A stretch of 64,000 bases of DNA from Marinococcus luteus_A (GTDB taxonomy: Bacteria > Bacillota > Bacilli > Bacillales > Marinococcaceae), in NCBI RefSeq assembly GCF_034497705.1, contig NZ_JAXRUV010000006.1:62001-126000 (forward strand). The letters run 5' to 3'. This document shows positions 16,074 to 23,023 of this stretch, in pieces; positions within the stretch are counted from its first letter, which is position 1, and each line of letters begins with the position of its first letter. The position numbers and the translations under genes are program-made. A model generated the notes under the pieces. It did no database searches, was not told the origin of the DNA, and worked only from the letters and a program-made list of their open reading frames with translations.

Positions 16074-16973
16074 TTAAAAACGTTTCTGGAATTTAGTCCG
16101 GATAAACACGGCAATTGAGTTCATGAAAAAGAGCATCAGCAGTATAATAATAATTCCTGCCGCCGCAATATTTTGGAATTCTTCCTGCGGACGTCCTGTC
16201 CAGTCATAAATCTGAACTGGCATCGCGGTAAAGTTGGAAAACAGATCAGACGGTGTGGAAGCAACATATGTCAGCGCGCCAATTACAAGAATCGGTGCTG
16301 TTTCCCCGATCGCCCGCGAGAGGGCCAAAATAGTCCCTGTCAGTATTCCTGGAAGAGATGTAGGAATAACAATTCTGAAGATTGTCTGCCATTTAGTCGC
16401 TCCCATCGCATAGGAGGCCTGTTTGACGTTTGTTGGTACCGCATTAATAGCCTCCCTCGAGGCTACAACAATAATAGGAAGAACAAGGAGGGACAGTGTC
16501 AGCCCCCCTGCAAGTACACTTGCTCCCAGTCCCAACAGACGGTTAAATATTGTAAGTCCCAAAAGCCCGAACACAACAGACGGAACACCGGCAAGGTTCG
16601 AAATATTCGTTTGAAGCAGCTTGGTGAATCTGTTTACCGGAGCGTATTCCTCCATATACACAGCGGTGCCGACTCCTAAAACAAAAGAGAGGGGGGCTGC
16701 TACTATCATCAGCCAGATCGTCCCTGCCAGCGCAGCCAACATTCCTGCGTCCTCAGCGTTTCTTGAAGCAAAGTTTACGATAAGGTCCCAGCTTAAAAAA
16801 CCAATTCCTTGAGTGAGTATTCGTATCAGCAATACGATGAGCATCAGTACGCTAAAAGCCATTGCTCCGAAACAAAGACCTTTAAACGCCTTATTCCAAA
16901 TATGCCTTTTGCCCAGCCTCTGAGTGTTTTCTTCGTAAGCTTCTTTAGGTGCTGTTGTATCTGCAAATTTCAT
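16074..16973 (-). CDS. pstA: phosphate ABC transporter permease PstA
   Basis: One of the two membrane permeases of the phosphate importer. The 299-residue protein has six membrane helices and the EAA-type loop EAINAVPTNVKQASYAMGATKWQT that contacts PstB, plus GTILALSRAIGETAP. The ATG abuts the pstC stop, so translation is likely coupled. N-terminal residues 1-30 are charged and cytosolic. Confidence 0.94.
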   Translation of the reverse strand: MKFADTTAPKEAYEENTQRLGKRHIWNKAFKGLCFGAMAFSVLMLIVLLIRILTQGIGFLSWDLIVNFASRNAEDAGMLAALAGTIWLMIVAAPLSFVLGVGTAVYMEEYAPVNRFTKLLQTNISNLAGVPSVVFGLLGLTIFNRLLGLGASVLAGGLTLSLLVLPIIVVASREAINAVPTNVKQASYAMGATKWQTIFRIVIPTSLPGILTGTILALSRAIGETAPILVIGALTYVASTPSDLFSNFTAMPVQIYDWTGRPQEEFQNIAAAGIIIILLMLFFMNSIAVFIRTKFQKRF

Positions 16974-17912
16974 TTAGTAATCCTCCCGGAATCGTCGAGA
17001 AATGTAATGAGCCAACAGGTTCATCGCCAGAGTAAACACAAACAATGTCATACCGACAGCATAAATACTGTAATAAATCGGTGTTCCAAAACCAGCGTCT
17101 CCTTTAACTACCTGCACAATATAAGCTGTCATTGTCTGCACCGCCCCTGTCGGGTCGATTCCCATGCCCGGGCTGGCACCGCCTGCCACTGACACGATCA
17201 TTGTCTCCCCGATCGCACGTGAAATGCCAAGGACGAAGGAGGCAATGACGCCCGATAAAGCTGCCGGCAAAACTACTTTCACGGTTACTTCCATGCGTGT
17301 GGCTCCTAAAGCGAAAGCCCCTTCCCGGATCGAATTGGGCACCGAACTCATCGCATCCTCTGAAAGGCTTGCAATCATTGGAATAATCATTACGCCTATT
17401 ATAATCCCTGGGCTCAATGCGTTGAAAACGTCTAATCCCGGTATAATAGACCTTAAAATCGGCGTTACAAACGTAAGAGCAAAAAAACCATAAACAATGG
17501 TAGGAATACCTGCCAATACTTCTAGAATTGGTTTCACAGTTTTCCGGACTTTTTCTGACGCATACTCACTCAAATAAATGGCGGCACCCAGTCCGAACGG
17601 AATGGCTACCATCATGGCAATACCGGCGACCAATAACGTGCCGTTGACTAACGGCCAGATACCGTACTGCGGTTCCGAAAAGAATGGATACCATTCAGTG
17701 GAAGCAAAAAAATCAGCAAACGGCACACCACGGAAAAAGGTCACTGTTTCAAACAGTAAAGTAAACACAATACCTAAAGTCGTTAGTATCGAAATAATTG
17801 CACACAATAAAAAGACGGCCGGCATCAGCTTTTCCATAAAGCTCGAAGAACCGGAGCCCTTTGTTTTCTGCTCGATCCTTTCACTGATCGAAAGCTTTGA
17901 ACGATCTTCCAT
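16974..17912 (-). CDS. pstC: phosphate ABC transporter permease PstC
   Basis: Partner permease of PstA. The 312 residues have a cytosolic N-terminus, six hydrophobic helices, the coupling loop SEDAMSSVPNSIREGAFALGATRME and VLGISRAIGETM. I chose the ATG at 17912 (MEDRSK) because an AAGGGGATG that fits the anti-Shine-Dalgarno lies at workable distance; the in-frame ATG four codons upstream overlaps that site. It is separated from pstS by 97 bp containing a hairpin. Confidence 0.93.
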   Translation of the reverse strand: MEDRSKLSISERIEQKTKGSGSSSFMEKLMPAVFLLCAIISILTTLGIVFTLLFETVTFFRGVPFADFFASTEWYPFFSEPQYGIWPLVNGTLLVAGIAMMVAIPFGLGAAIYLSEYASEKVRKTVKPILEVLAGIPTIVYGFFALTFVTPILRSIIPGLDVFNALSPGIIIGVMIIPMIASLSEDAMSSVPNSIREGAFALGATRMEVTVKVVLPAALSGVIASFVLGISRAIGETMIVSVAGGASPGMGIDPTGAVQTMTAYIVQVVKGDAGFGTPIYYSIYAVGMTLFVFTLAMNLLAHYISRRFREDY

Positions 17913-17958
17913 TTTGCTGCACATCCCCTTAACAGATGATTTCTTTCAGGCAAGTACA

Positions 17959-17988
17959 AAAGCAAGGAAGTCAAAGCTTCCTCGCTTT
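17959..17988 (-). terminator. pstS-pstC intercistronic hairpin (attenuating terminator)
   Basis: Stem of 11 pairs with one mismatch (17959-17970 with 17977-17988) between pstS and pstC. On the minus strand it is followed by TTTTGTACTT, so termination would be partial. This would give more PstS than permease. Confidence 0.7.
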
Positions 17989-18009
17989 TTGCCCATTACT
18001 GCCTTTTAT

Positions 18010-19008
18010 TTACTCTCCGGCTACTTCATCAATTTTTTCTTCGTTTTCTTCATATACGCTGTCCGGTGCTGCTGCATAACCTACTTCTTCTGCCAGCTCC
18101 CCGGCGTTTTCATTGGCGAAGCGCACATATTCTTCTACATCTTCATCATCTTCTACAGAAGAATTTTTGAAATAAGTGAACAATGGACGCGCCAGTGGAT
18201 ACGATTCATCATTGATCGTTTCAAGAGAAGGTTCTACAGCTTCTTCATCATCATCTGTAATCGGTACCGCTTTTAAGTCGTCCTCGTTTTCAACATAGTA
18301 CGAATATCCAAAGAACCCGAGAGCGCTCTCGCTTCCTGCTACACCATTGACGAGAGTATTGTCGTCTTCGGACGTTGAAGCGTTCCGTGTGAGATCAGCG
18401 CCGCCAAGTACATTTTCTACAAAGTAATCATGCGTACCGGAATCAGTACCTGGAGCATAAAGATCCAGCTCTTCGTCTGGCCATTCCTCGTTAATATCGG
18501 ACCAGGTTTCTGCATCGCTGTCATCGGAATAAATCTGCTCAAGCTCATCGTAGGTCAATTCATCAACAAAATCATTTTCTGGATTTACCGCCACGGTGAT
18601 ACCATCATAAGCCATTATCAGTTCAGTGTATTCGATATCTTCTTCTTCCAAAGCCTCTTGCTCTTCTTCAGAAATTTCCCGGGAGGCGTTGTTAAGGTCT
18701 GTTTCACCTTCAATGAAACGTTCAAAACCGCCACCGGAACCCGATACTCCCACCGGTGCTTCTATATCTTCGTATTCATTACCGAATTCCTCAGATACTG
18801 CTTCCATAATTGGAAAGACTGTGGAAGAACCGTCAATAGCGATATCACCGGAGCCGCCGCCTTCCTGGCCAGCGCTTTCTCCTCCGCTTTCTTCACCGCT
18901 TCCGCTTTCTCCGCCACCGCCGGGTTCTTCTCCCCCGCCGCCACAAGCGGACGCAAATACGGCCATTGATGCTAATGTTGGAACCATCCATACTGTTTTG
19001 AGTTTCAA
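18010..19008 (-). CDS. pstS: phosphate-binding lipoprotein PstS
   Basis: Extracellular phosphate-binding subunit of the importer. The 332-residue precursor has a signal peptide (KLKTVWMVPTLASMAVFASAC) with the lipidated cysteine near residue 22. A 35-residue glycine/glutamate/serine-rich linker follows, then the PBP domain beginning IDGSSTVFPIM with SGSGGGFERF and SGTHDYF as phosphate loops. The start is the TTG at 19006-19008, eight bases after GAGGAGG; the frame extension upstream has no site. The domain is strikingly acidic, with many DDE and EEE runs. Confidence 0.93.
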   Translation of the reverse strand: MKLKTVWMVPTLASMAVFASACGGGGEEPGGGGESGSGEESGGESAGQEGGGSGDIAIDGSSTVFPIMEAVSEEFGNEYEDIEAPVGVSGSGGGFERFIEGETDLNNASREISEEEQEALEEEDIEYTELIMAYDGITVAVNPENDFVDELTYDELEQIYSDDSDAETWSDINEEWPDEELDLYAPGTDSGTHDYFVENVLGGADLTRNASTSEDDNTLVNGVAGSESALGFFGYSYYVENEDDLKAVPITDDDEEAVEPSLETINDESYPLARPLFTYFKNSSVEDDEDVEEYVRFANENAGELAEEVGYAAAPDSVYEENEEKIDEVAGE

Positions 19009-19071
19009 AGCAACTTCCTCCTCTTTGTTTATGTACTTATGGTAAAGCAACTCTTTTTGCTCCCAATGCTT

Positions 19072-19125
19072 AGTATAGGAGTTAAATGTTAAGAGAAAAT
19101 AGTTAGATTGTTAAGAATATGTAAA
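19072..19125 (-). promoter_or_regulatory. PhoP box and promoter of the pst operon
   Basis: On the minus strand four hexamers are spaced exactly 11 bp apart: TTTACA (19120-19125), TTAACA (19109-19114), a degenerate ACTATT (19098-19103) and TTAACA (19087-19092). This is the TTAACA direct-repeat pattern bound by phosphorylated PhoP. TATACT at 19072-19077 is the -10 element. It implies induction of pstSCAB-phoU under phosphate starvation. Confidence 0.85.
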
Positions 19126-19155
19126 GGTAGATATGGTACCGTTTTCATTTAAATA

Positions 19156-19186
19156 CAAAAAAATCATTTCCCGGAAGAAATGATTA
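19156..19186 (-). terminator. terminator of the yhfI gene
   Basis: Perfect nine-pair stem AATCATTTC/GAAATGATT with a 6-nt loop and a seven-base T run on the minus strand. Confidence 0.88.
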
Positions 19187-19192
19187 ACTGCC

Positions 19193-19933
19193 TCAGCTGA
19201 TATTTATTTTGAGCCCTCCTGCTGCGAGCTCCACTGGTCCTGAGAAAATTCTTCCCGCTTCTTTTTTCAGCTGTGTATGGTCTCCGAAATGAGGCAGGTG
19301 GGTTAATATTAATTTACCTGCCTCAGCCCTTTTAGCGAGCTCTGCTGCTTCTTCAGAATTCATGTGGCCGGCAAACGAGCCATCCTGTCCGGCATAAAAG
19401 CTGGATTCTGCAATAAGCACGTCCACCTGCGCAGCTGCCTGCACCAGTTCTGGTATATATGAAGTATCCGCAGTGAAAAACAGGCTGCCGGCTTCGGTTT
19501 CAATCCGAAACCCAAAGCAGGGCACAGCGTGTTTTACAGCTGTAGGAGTAATGGTGAACGGCCCCGCGGTAAACGGTTCCTCTGCCCGGTATTCTGTCGG
19601 CTGCACTGCTTCTTTATAAAACAGGCGCTGGAAGCCTTCTTCATCCTCCCGGTGCGCATAGACTGCTGTCTGGTGCTGCTTTTCCGGCCAAAGGACAGGC
19701 TCCAGCAGACGGTAGTACTGAAAAGCTCCGAAATCGCCCACATGATCCTGATGATAGTGGGACAGCAGTACGGCGTCGATACCGCTAAGCTCCGTGTAAT
19801 GCTGCAGCTGGGAAATCACTCCGCTCCCACAGTCAAGCAGCAGTTGAAAACCATCTTCTTCAAGCAGATAACCGGAAGCTGCTTCCCCGGCTTCCGGAAA
19901 TGCATGCCAAAAACCAATAATTGTTACCTGCAT
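19193..19933 (-). CDS. yhfI: metallo-beta-lactamase fold hydrolase, YhfI-like
   Basis: A 246-residue MBL-fold protein of the RNase Z-like/YhfI group. The metal motif HYHQDH (HxHxDH) is near residue 64. Other metal ligands are likely H137 in AVKHAVPCFG, D in FTADTSY and H in ILTHLPHF. The ATG at 19933 follows AAAGGGG by eight bases. It sits just after the rpmA terminator, where B. subtilis has spo0B-obg. No substrate can be assigned; tRNase Z activity is possible but not shown. Confidence 0.85.
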   Translation of the reverse strand: MQVTIIGFWHAFPEAGEAASGYLLEEDGFQLLLDCGSGVISQLQHYTELSGIDAVLLSHYHQDHVGDFGAFQYYRLLEPVLWPEKQHQTAVYAHREDEEGFQRLFYKEAVQPTEYRAEEPFTAGPFTITPTAVKHAVPCFGFRIETEAGSLFFTADTSYIPELVQAAAQVDVLIAESSFYAGQDGSFAGHMNSEEAAELAKRAEAGKLILTHLPHFGDHTQLKKEAGRIFSGPVELAAGGLKINIS

Positions 19934-19951
19934 CTTTCTGTCCCCTTTCAA

Positions 19952-19993
19952 TAAAAAAATCCGTTCAAACAGAAAATATCTGTTTAAACGGAT
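19952..19993 (-). terminator. terminator of rplU-prp-rpmA
   Basis: A 14-pair stem (19959-19972 with 19980-19993, one wobble) followed by seven T residues on the minus strand. Confidence 0.92.
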
Positions 19994-20000
19994 GCGAGTC

Positions 20001-20285
20001 TTACGCTTCTTTTGCATAAACGCTCACGCGTTTACGTTTTTTCCCGACACGCTCAAATTTCACAACACCGTCGATTTTGGAGAAAAGAGTATCATCTCCA
20101 CCTTTACCGACATTGTTGCCAGGGAAAATTTTCGAACCGCGCTGGCGGACGAGGATAGAACCACCGGTTACGTGCTGGCCATCGGCGCGCTTGGTACCCA
20201 AACGCTTGGAAATGGAGTCACGGCCGTTTTTTGTACTACCTACCCCTTTTTTCTGAGCAAAGAACTGCAGGTCTAATTTCAACAT
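20001..20285 (-). CDS. rpmA: 50S ribosomal protein L27, with cleavable N-terminal extension
   Basis: Ribosomal protein near the peptidyl-transferase centre. The 94-residue precursor begins MLKLDLQFFAQKKGVGS; in Firmicutes the segment ending in FFAQ/S is removed by the protease Prp to expose the functional N-terminus. The second of two ATGs (20285) is chosen because it lies eight bases after AGGAGGT, whereas the first is only three bases away. The gene follows prp in the rplU-prp-rpmA operon. Confidence 0.96.
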   Translation of the reverse strand: MLKLDLQFFAQKKGVGSTKNGRDSISKRLGTKRADGQHVTGGSILVRQRGSKIFPGNNVGKGGDDTLFSKIDGVVKFERVGKKRKRVSVYAKEA

Positions 20286-20291
20286 CAACAT

Positions 20292-20630
20292 TCACCTCCT
20301 ATGCTCTTCAATTGATATAAATTCACCGTACTGATCAGCAATGGTCTCTAAAGAGATAATCATGCCCTCTGCCAAAAGCTGCATCTGGCGTTTATCCTCT
20401 TCGGTGCTTTCTTCCGGAAGCACACACTGAAAATAACCGCCTTCTGTACCTAAATCCACTACGGGATCAGTATGGCAGAGAGATGCCATTGCGTTTACAG
20501 CCCCAAAAGATACTGCCGAAGCGCCGGCACATACCAAATCGTAGCCGTAAGGACCTGACTCAGCATGACCGGTCATGGTAACAGAACGAATACGCTCTGC
20601 CCCGTCACGGCTCACAGTGACCCGTATCAT
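20292..20630 (-). CDS. prp: ribosomal-processing cysteine protease Prp
   Basis: Cysteine protease that removes the N-terminal extension of L27 in Firmicutes (YsxB in B. subtilis). The catalytic pair H22 (MTGHAESG) and C34 (DLVCAGASAVSF) are both present in this 112-residue protein. It lies between rplU and rpmA, 2 bp after the former and 6 bp before the L27 start, matching its substrate. Confidence 0.94.
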   Translation of the reverse strand: MIRVTVSRDGAERIRSVTMTGHAESGPYGYDLVCAGASAVSFGAVNAMASLCHTDPVVDLGTEGGYFQCVLPEESTEEDKRQMQLLAEGMIISLETIADQYGEFISIEEHRR

Positions 20631-20632
20631 AA

Positions 20633-20941
20633 CTACGCGTCAATGCTGTTGATTGTAACTTTTGTGTAAGGCTGACGATGGCCCTGCTTACGGCGGTAGT
20701 TTTTACGTTTCTTAAATTTGAAAACGATGATTTTTTTGTTACGGCCCTGTCTTTCTACTTTGCCCGTAACTTTAGCTCCCTCAACAAAAGGAGAACCAAC
20801 TTTTACATCGTCGCCTCCGACAAATACTACATTGCCGAACGTCACGTTCTCTCCAGCTTCTGCGTCTAATTTTTCAACGAAGATAGTCTGGCCTTCTTCT
20901 ACTTTTAACTGTTTTCCACCAGTTTCAATAATTGCGTACAT
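20633..20941 (-). CDS. rplU: 50S ribosomal protein L21
   Basis: A 102-residue ribosomal protein that binds 23S rRNA. The family pattern is clear: MYAIIETGGKQLKVEEGQ, then FKFKKRKNYRRKQGHRQPYT and VTINSI at the end. It is the first gene of rplU-prp-rpmA and lies directly behind an L21 leader RNA, which in Bacillota is thought to mediate autoregulation. Confidence 0.97.
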   Translation of the reverse strand: MYAIIETGGKQLKVEEGQTIFVEKLDAEAGENVTFGNVVFVGGDDVKVGSPFVEGAKVTGKVERQGRNKKIIVFKFKKRKNYRRKQGHRQPYTKVTINSIDA

Positions 20942-21045
20942 CTCTGCACCTCCTAATCACTTAGACTCGCCAATACAGGTGCCTTTCCAGGGCTTAAACC
21001 TGTTCTTGTGCGGTTGTAGTTTGGGTGCTTCCAAACAACTAACGT
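20942..21045 (-). ncRNA. L21 leader RNA
   Basis: Upstream of rplU the minus strand reads an ACAGGT...ACCTGT six-pair stem around TTAAGCCCTGGAAAGGC, then TTGGCGAGTCTAAGTGATTA and the AGGAGGTGC ribosome binding site. This is the conserved order of the L21 leader family. The 5' boundary is set by the promoter at 21051 and is approximate. Confidence 0.85.
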
Positions 21046-21050
21046 TACAA

Positions 21051-21080
21051 ATAATAGCATATATTAAAAACGAAAGTCAA
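21051..21080 (-). promoter_or_regulatory. promoter of rplU-prp-rpmA, inside the rng 3' end
   Basis: TTGACT (21075-21080), 18 bp, TATTAT (21051-21056) with an upstream TG (extended -10). The -35 lies within the last codons of rng. Confidence 0.7.
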
Positions 21081-22578
21081 TTCCCCGCTGCTTCATTTGA
21101 GCCTTCAATGCCTGATTTCTTTGTTCCGCCACTTCAAGGCTTCCCGCGTAGCGGACAACGACCTCCTGCTCCTTCGGTTCAGAAACGATAAACAAGCGGC
21201 CCGGGGCTATTTGCTGAAGGTCATCATACAACGCCCTGCCTTCCCGGACAAGGAGCCGGTCCGGCACCTCCAGCACAATTGCGTCTACATCCTCTTCTAC
21301 CCAGGCCCCGAGCGTTCGTTTTGATCTTTCCACCAGTTCTTTTTCCGACAGTCTCCATCCTTTGCCGTACTCTGTACCGAAAGGTTCGAGCAGGTGTTCT
21401 TCGAGACTCTGACGGGAACGCTGGCGGGTCACCTCCACAACGCCAAGACGGGAGAATCCGGCAATCCGGATTTTCTGCGGGTCTTCAGCGGCTTTCTCTT
21501 CCAACACCTGCATTAAATGCTGCCGGTCTTTTTCGTCATCCATCCTTATAAAGTCAATCATTATCATCCCGGAGAGATTTCTTACACGCAATTGGTGCAT
21601 TACTTCTCCGGCAGCTTCGAGGTTTGTTTTTACAATCGTGTGCCCGAGATCATGTTTTCCGGTAAACCTCCCCGTATTCACATCAATGGTGGTACACATT
21701 TCTGTTTTTTCAATCTGCAGAAATCCTCCGCTTTTCAGCCAGGCTACAGGCTTTAAGGCACGCTCGAGATCAACTTCCACATTTTCTTTCGAGAAAATAT
21801 TTTCCGGGCGCTCAAAAAGTACAAATTCCGGACGCTTTTCGGGCTCCCATCCGCTGAATTGTGTTTTTGCCGTCTCAATCGCTTCTCTTGTATCCACAGC
21901 GACTCTTTTCACATATTCCAGAGGAGCATATGCCAGACATTTTGTTAAAAAGTGCTCCTCCTGCGATACCTTCCCCGGAGAGGACAGCTCTTCTCCCCGA
22001 AGAACCATATCCTGCCACAGGCTCTGAAGCTGGGATACCTCTTTTTTTATCACATCCAGAGACTGTACCGTTCCCTCCGTACGTACAATCAGGCCGTCCC
22101 CATTCAACGGCAGCGCTTTTTCCTGTTCAAGCCATTCTTCCTTCACGGCTGCCTCGGCCTTCTGTGAAATAAACAGCCCCGGTTCATCCGGCAGATACAC
22201 ACAGTATTTTCCCGGCAGTGACAAATTTTCTTTAAGTTTGGCACCCTTGCTGGCCGTTTCTTCTTTTACGACCTGAACAAATAAATATTCGCCCTTTTTG
22301 ATAAAATCTTTAATCCCCCTCTGCTTTTTTTCAGCAAGCGGCTCTTTCAGCAGCCGGTACGACATAATATTGTCCCGGTGCAGGTATCCTTTTTTCCCTT
22401 TGCCGATATCTATAAATGCAGCATCCATGCCCGGCAGCACATCCACTACTCTTCCTTTATAGATATCTCCGGCCGCCGTGTCATCCATTGCCGACTCAAA
22501 AAAGAACTCTGTCACTCTTCCATTATGTTTCAGGGCCGCTCTTGCTTCCCCGGCTTTCATATTTGCAATTAATTCCAT
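21064..22578 (-). CDS. rng: RNase E/G family endoribonuclease lacking the Zn-link cysteines
   Basis: Single-strand-specific endoribonuclease expected in rRNA and mRNA processing. The 504 residues contain an S1-type RNA-binding domain (about 36-110, GDIYKGRVVDVLPGMDAAFIDIG), an RNase H-like fold, and the catalytic DNase I-like domain with D299 (TTIDVNTG) and D342 (MIDFIRM). The sequence after the catalytic domain reads EPFGTEYGKG (398-407), where the family normally has EPCPxCxGxG: both Zn-link cysteines are replaced (F400, E403). The start at ATG 22578 follows TGGAGGAA. It is usual in Bacillaceae between spoIVFB and rplU; here spoIVF is absent. Confidence 0.9.
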   Translation of the reverse strand: MELIANMKAGEARAALKHNGRVTEFFFESAMDDTAAGDIYKGRVVDVLPGMDAAFIDIGKGKKGYLHRDNIMSYRLLKEPLAEKKQRGIKDFIKKGEYLFVQVVKEETASKGAKLKENLSLPGKYCVYLPDEPGLFISQKAEAAVKEEWLEQEKALPLNGDGLIVRTEGTVQSLDVIKKEVSQLQSLWQDMVLRGEELSSPGKVSQEEHFLTKCLAYAPLEYVKRVAVDTREAIETAKTQFSGWEPEKRPEFVLFERPENIFSKENVEVDLERALKPVAWLKSGGFLQIEKTEMCTTIDVNTGRFTGKHDLGHTIVKTNLEAAGEVMHQLRVRNLSGMIMIDFIRMDDEKDRQHLMQVLEEKAAEDPQKIRIAGFSRLGVVEVTRQRSRQSLEEHLLEPFGTEYGKGWRLSEKELVERSKRTLGAWVEEDVDAIVLEVPDRLLVREGRALYDDLQQIAPGRLFIVSEPKEQEVVVRYAGSLEVAEQRNQALKAQMKQRGIDFRF

Positions 22579-22617
22579 CGAACGTTCCTCCAGTGACACA
22601 TTTCTTTTCAAAAGGAA

Positions 22618-22645
22618 ATGACTGCCACTTGATAGTGGCAGTCAT
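22618..22645 (-). terminator. hairpin between the 57-residue ORF and rng
   Basis: Perfect 11-pair stem ATGACTGCCAC/GTGGCAGTCAT with a 6-nt loop, placed directly against the TGA of the upstream gene and followed by TTTCCTTTTG on the minus strand. The moderate T tract suggests partial read-through into rng. Confidence 0.7.
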
Positions 22646-22819
22646 TCAGTTAGACTTATTTTCTTCTCTGACCTTAGCCTTTTCATGAAGCAGCGCAATC
22701 TGCGTGGTAAGCCGCTTCAATTCCTGTTCGGAAGCCGCTTCCTGCATTTGTTTATTTAAAAGAGCCAGTTTTTGGCGTTCTTCATCGGAAAGATAAGGGT
22801 GCTTTTCTATTACAGTCAT
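22646..22819 (-). CDS. small helical protein of unknown function
   Basis: A 57-residue, highly charged protein, MTVIEKHPYLSDEERQKL followed by a predicted coiled coil to KAKVREENKSN. There is no membrane segment or cysteine. The ATG at 22819 lies eight bases after GGAGGAGG, a very strong site, which is the main reason to call it a gene. It sits between the minCD terminator and rng, where relatives carry spoIVFA-spoIVFB, and does not resemble either. Function unknown. Confidence 0.55.
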   Translation of the reverse strand: MTVIEKHPYLSDEERQKLALLNKQMQEAASEQELKRLTTQIALLHEKAKVREENKSN

Positions 22820-22986
22820 CAGTGATTCCTCCTCCGCGCATTCGGATAGATACTCGAAGCCTTTCATTCTGTAACAACCTTTATAAGAAAGACAGGCGAT
22901 TCGGGAATCAAATCCAAAACAGCATGCCCTTTCATTTCTATTATACCACGCAGGTCTTAAAGAAAACAAAATTGGCTCCTCTGCAC

Positions 22987-23018
22987 AAAAAGGACAGGAA
23001 GCATACTCCCCGTCCTTA
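22987..23018 (-). terminator. terminator of the mreBCD-minCD transcript
   Basis: A 12-pair stem with two wobbles (22990-23001 with 23006-23017), a 4-nt loop, and a TTTTT run on the minus strand, 6 bp after the minD stop. Confidence 0.85.
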
Positions 23019-23023
23019 ACCTG

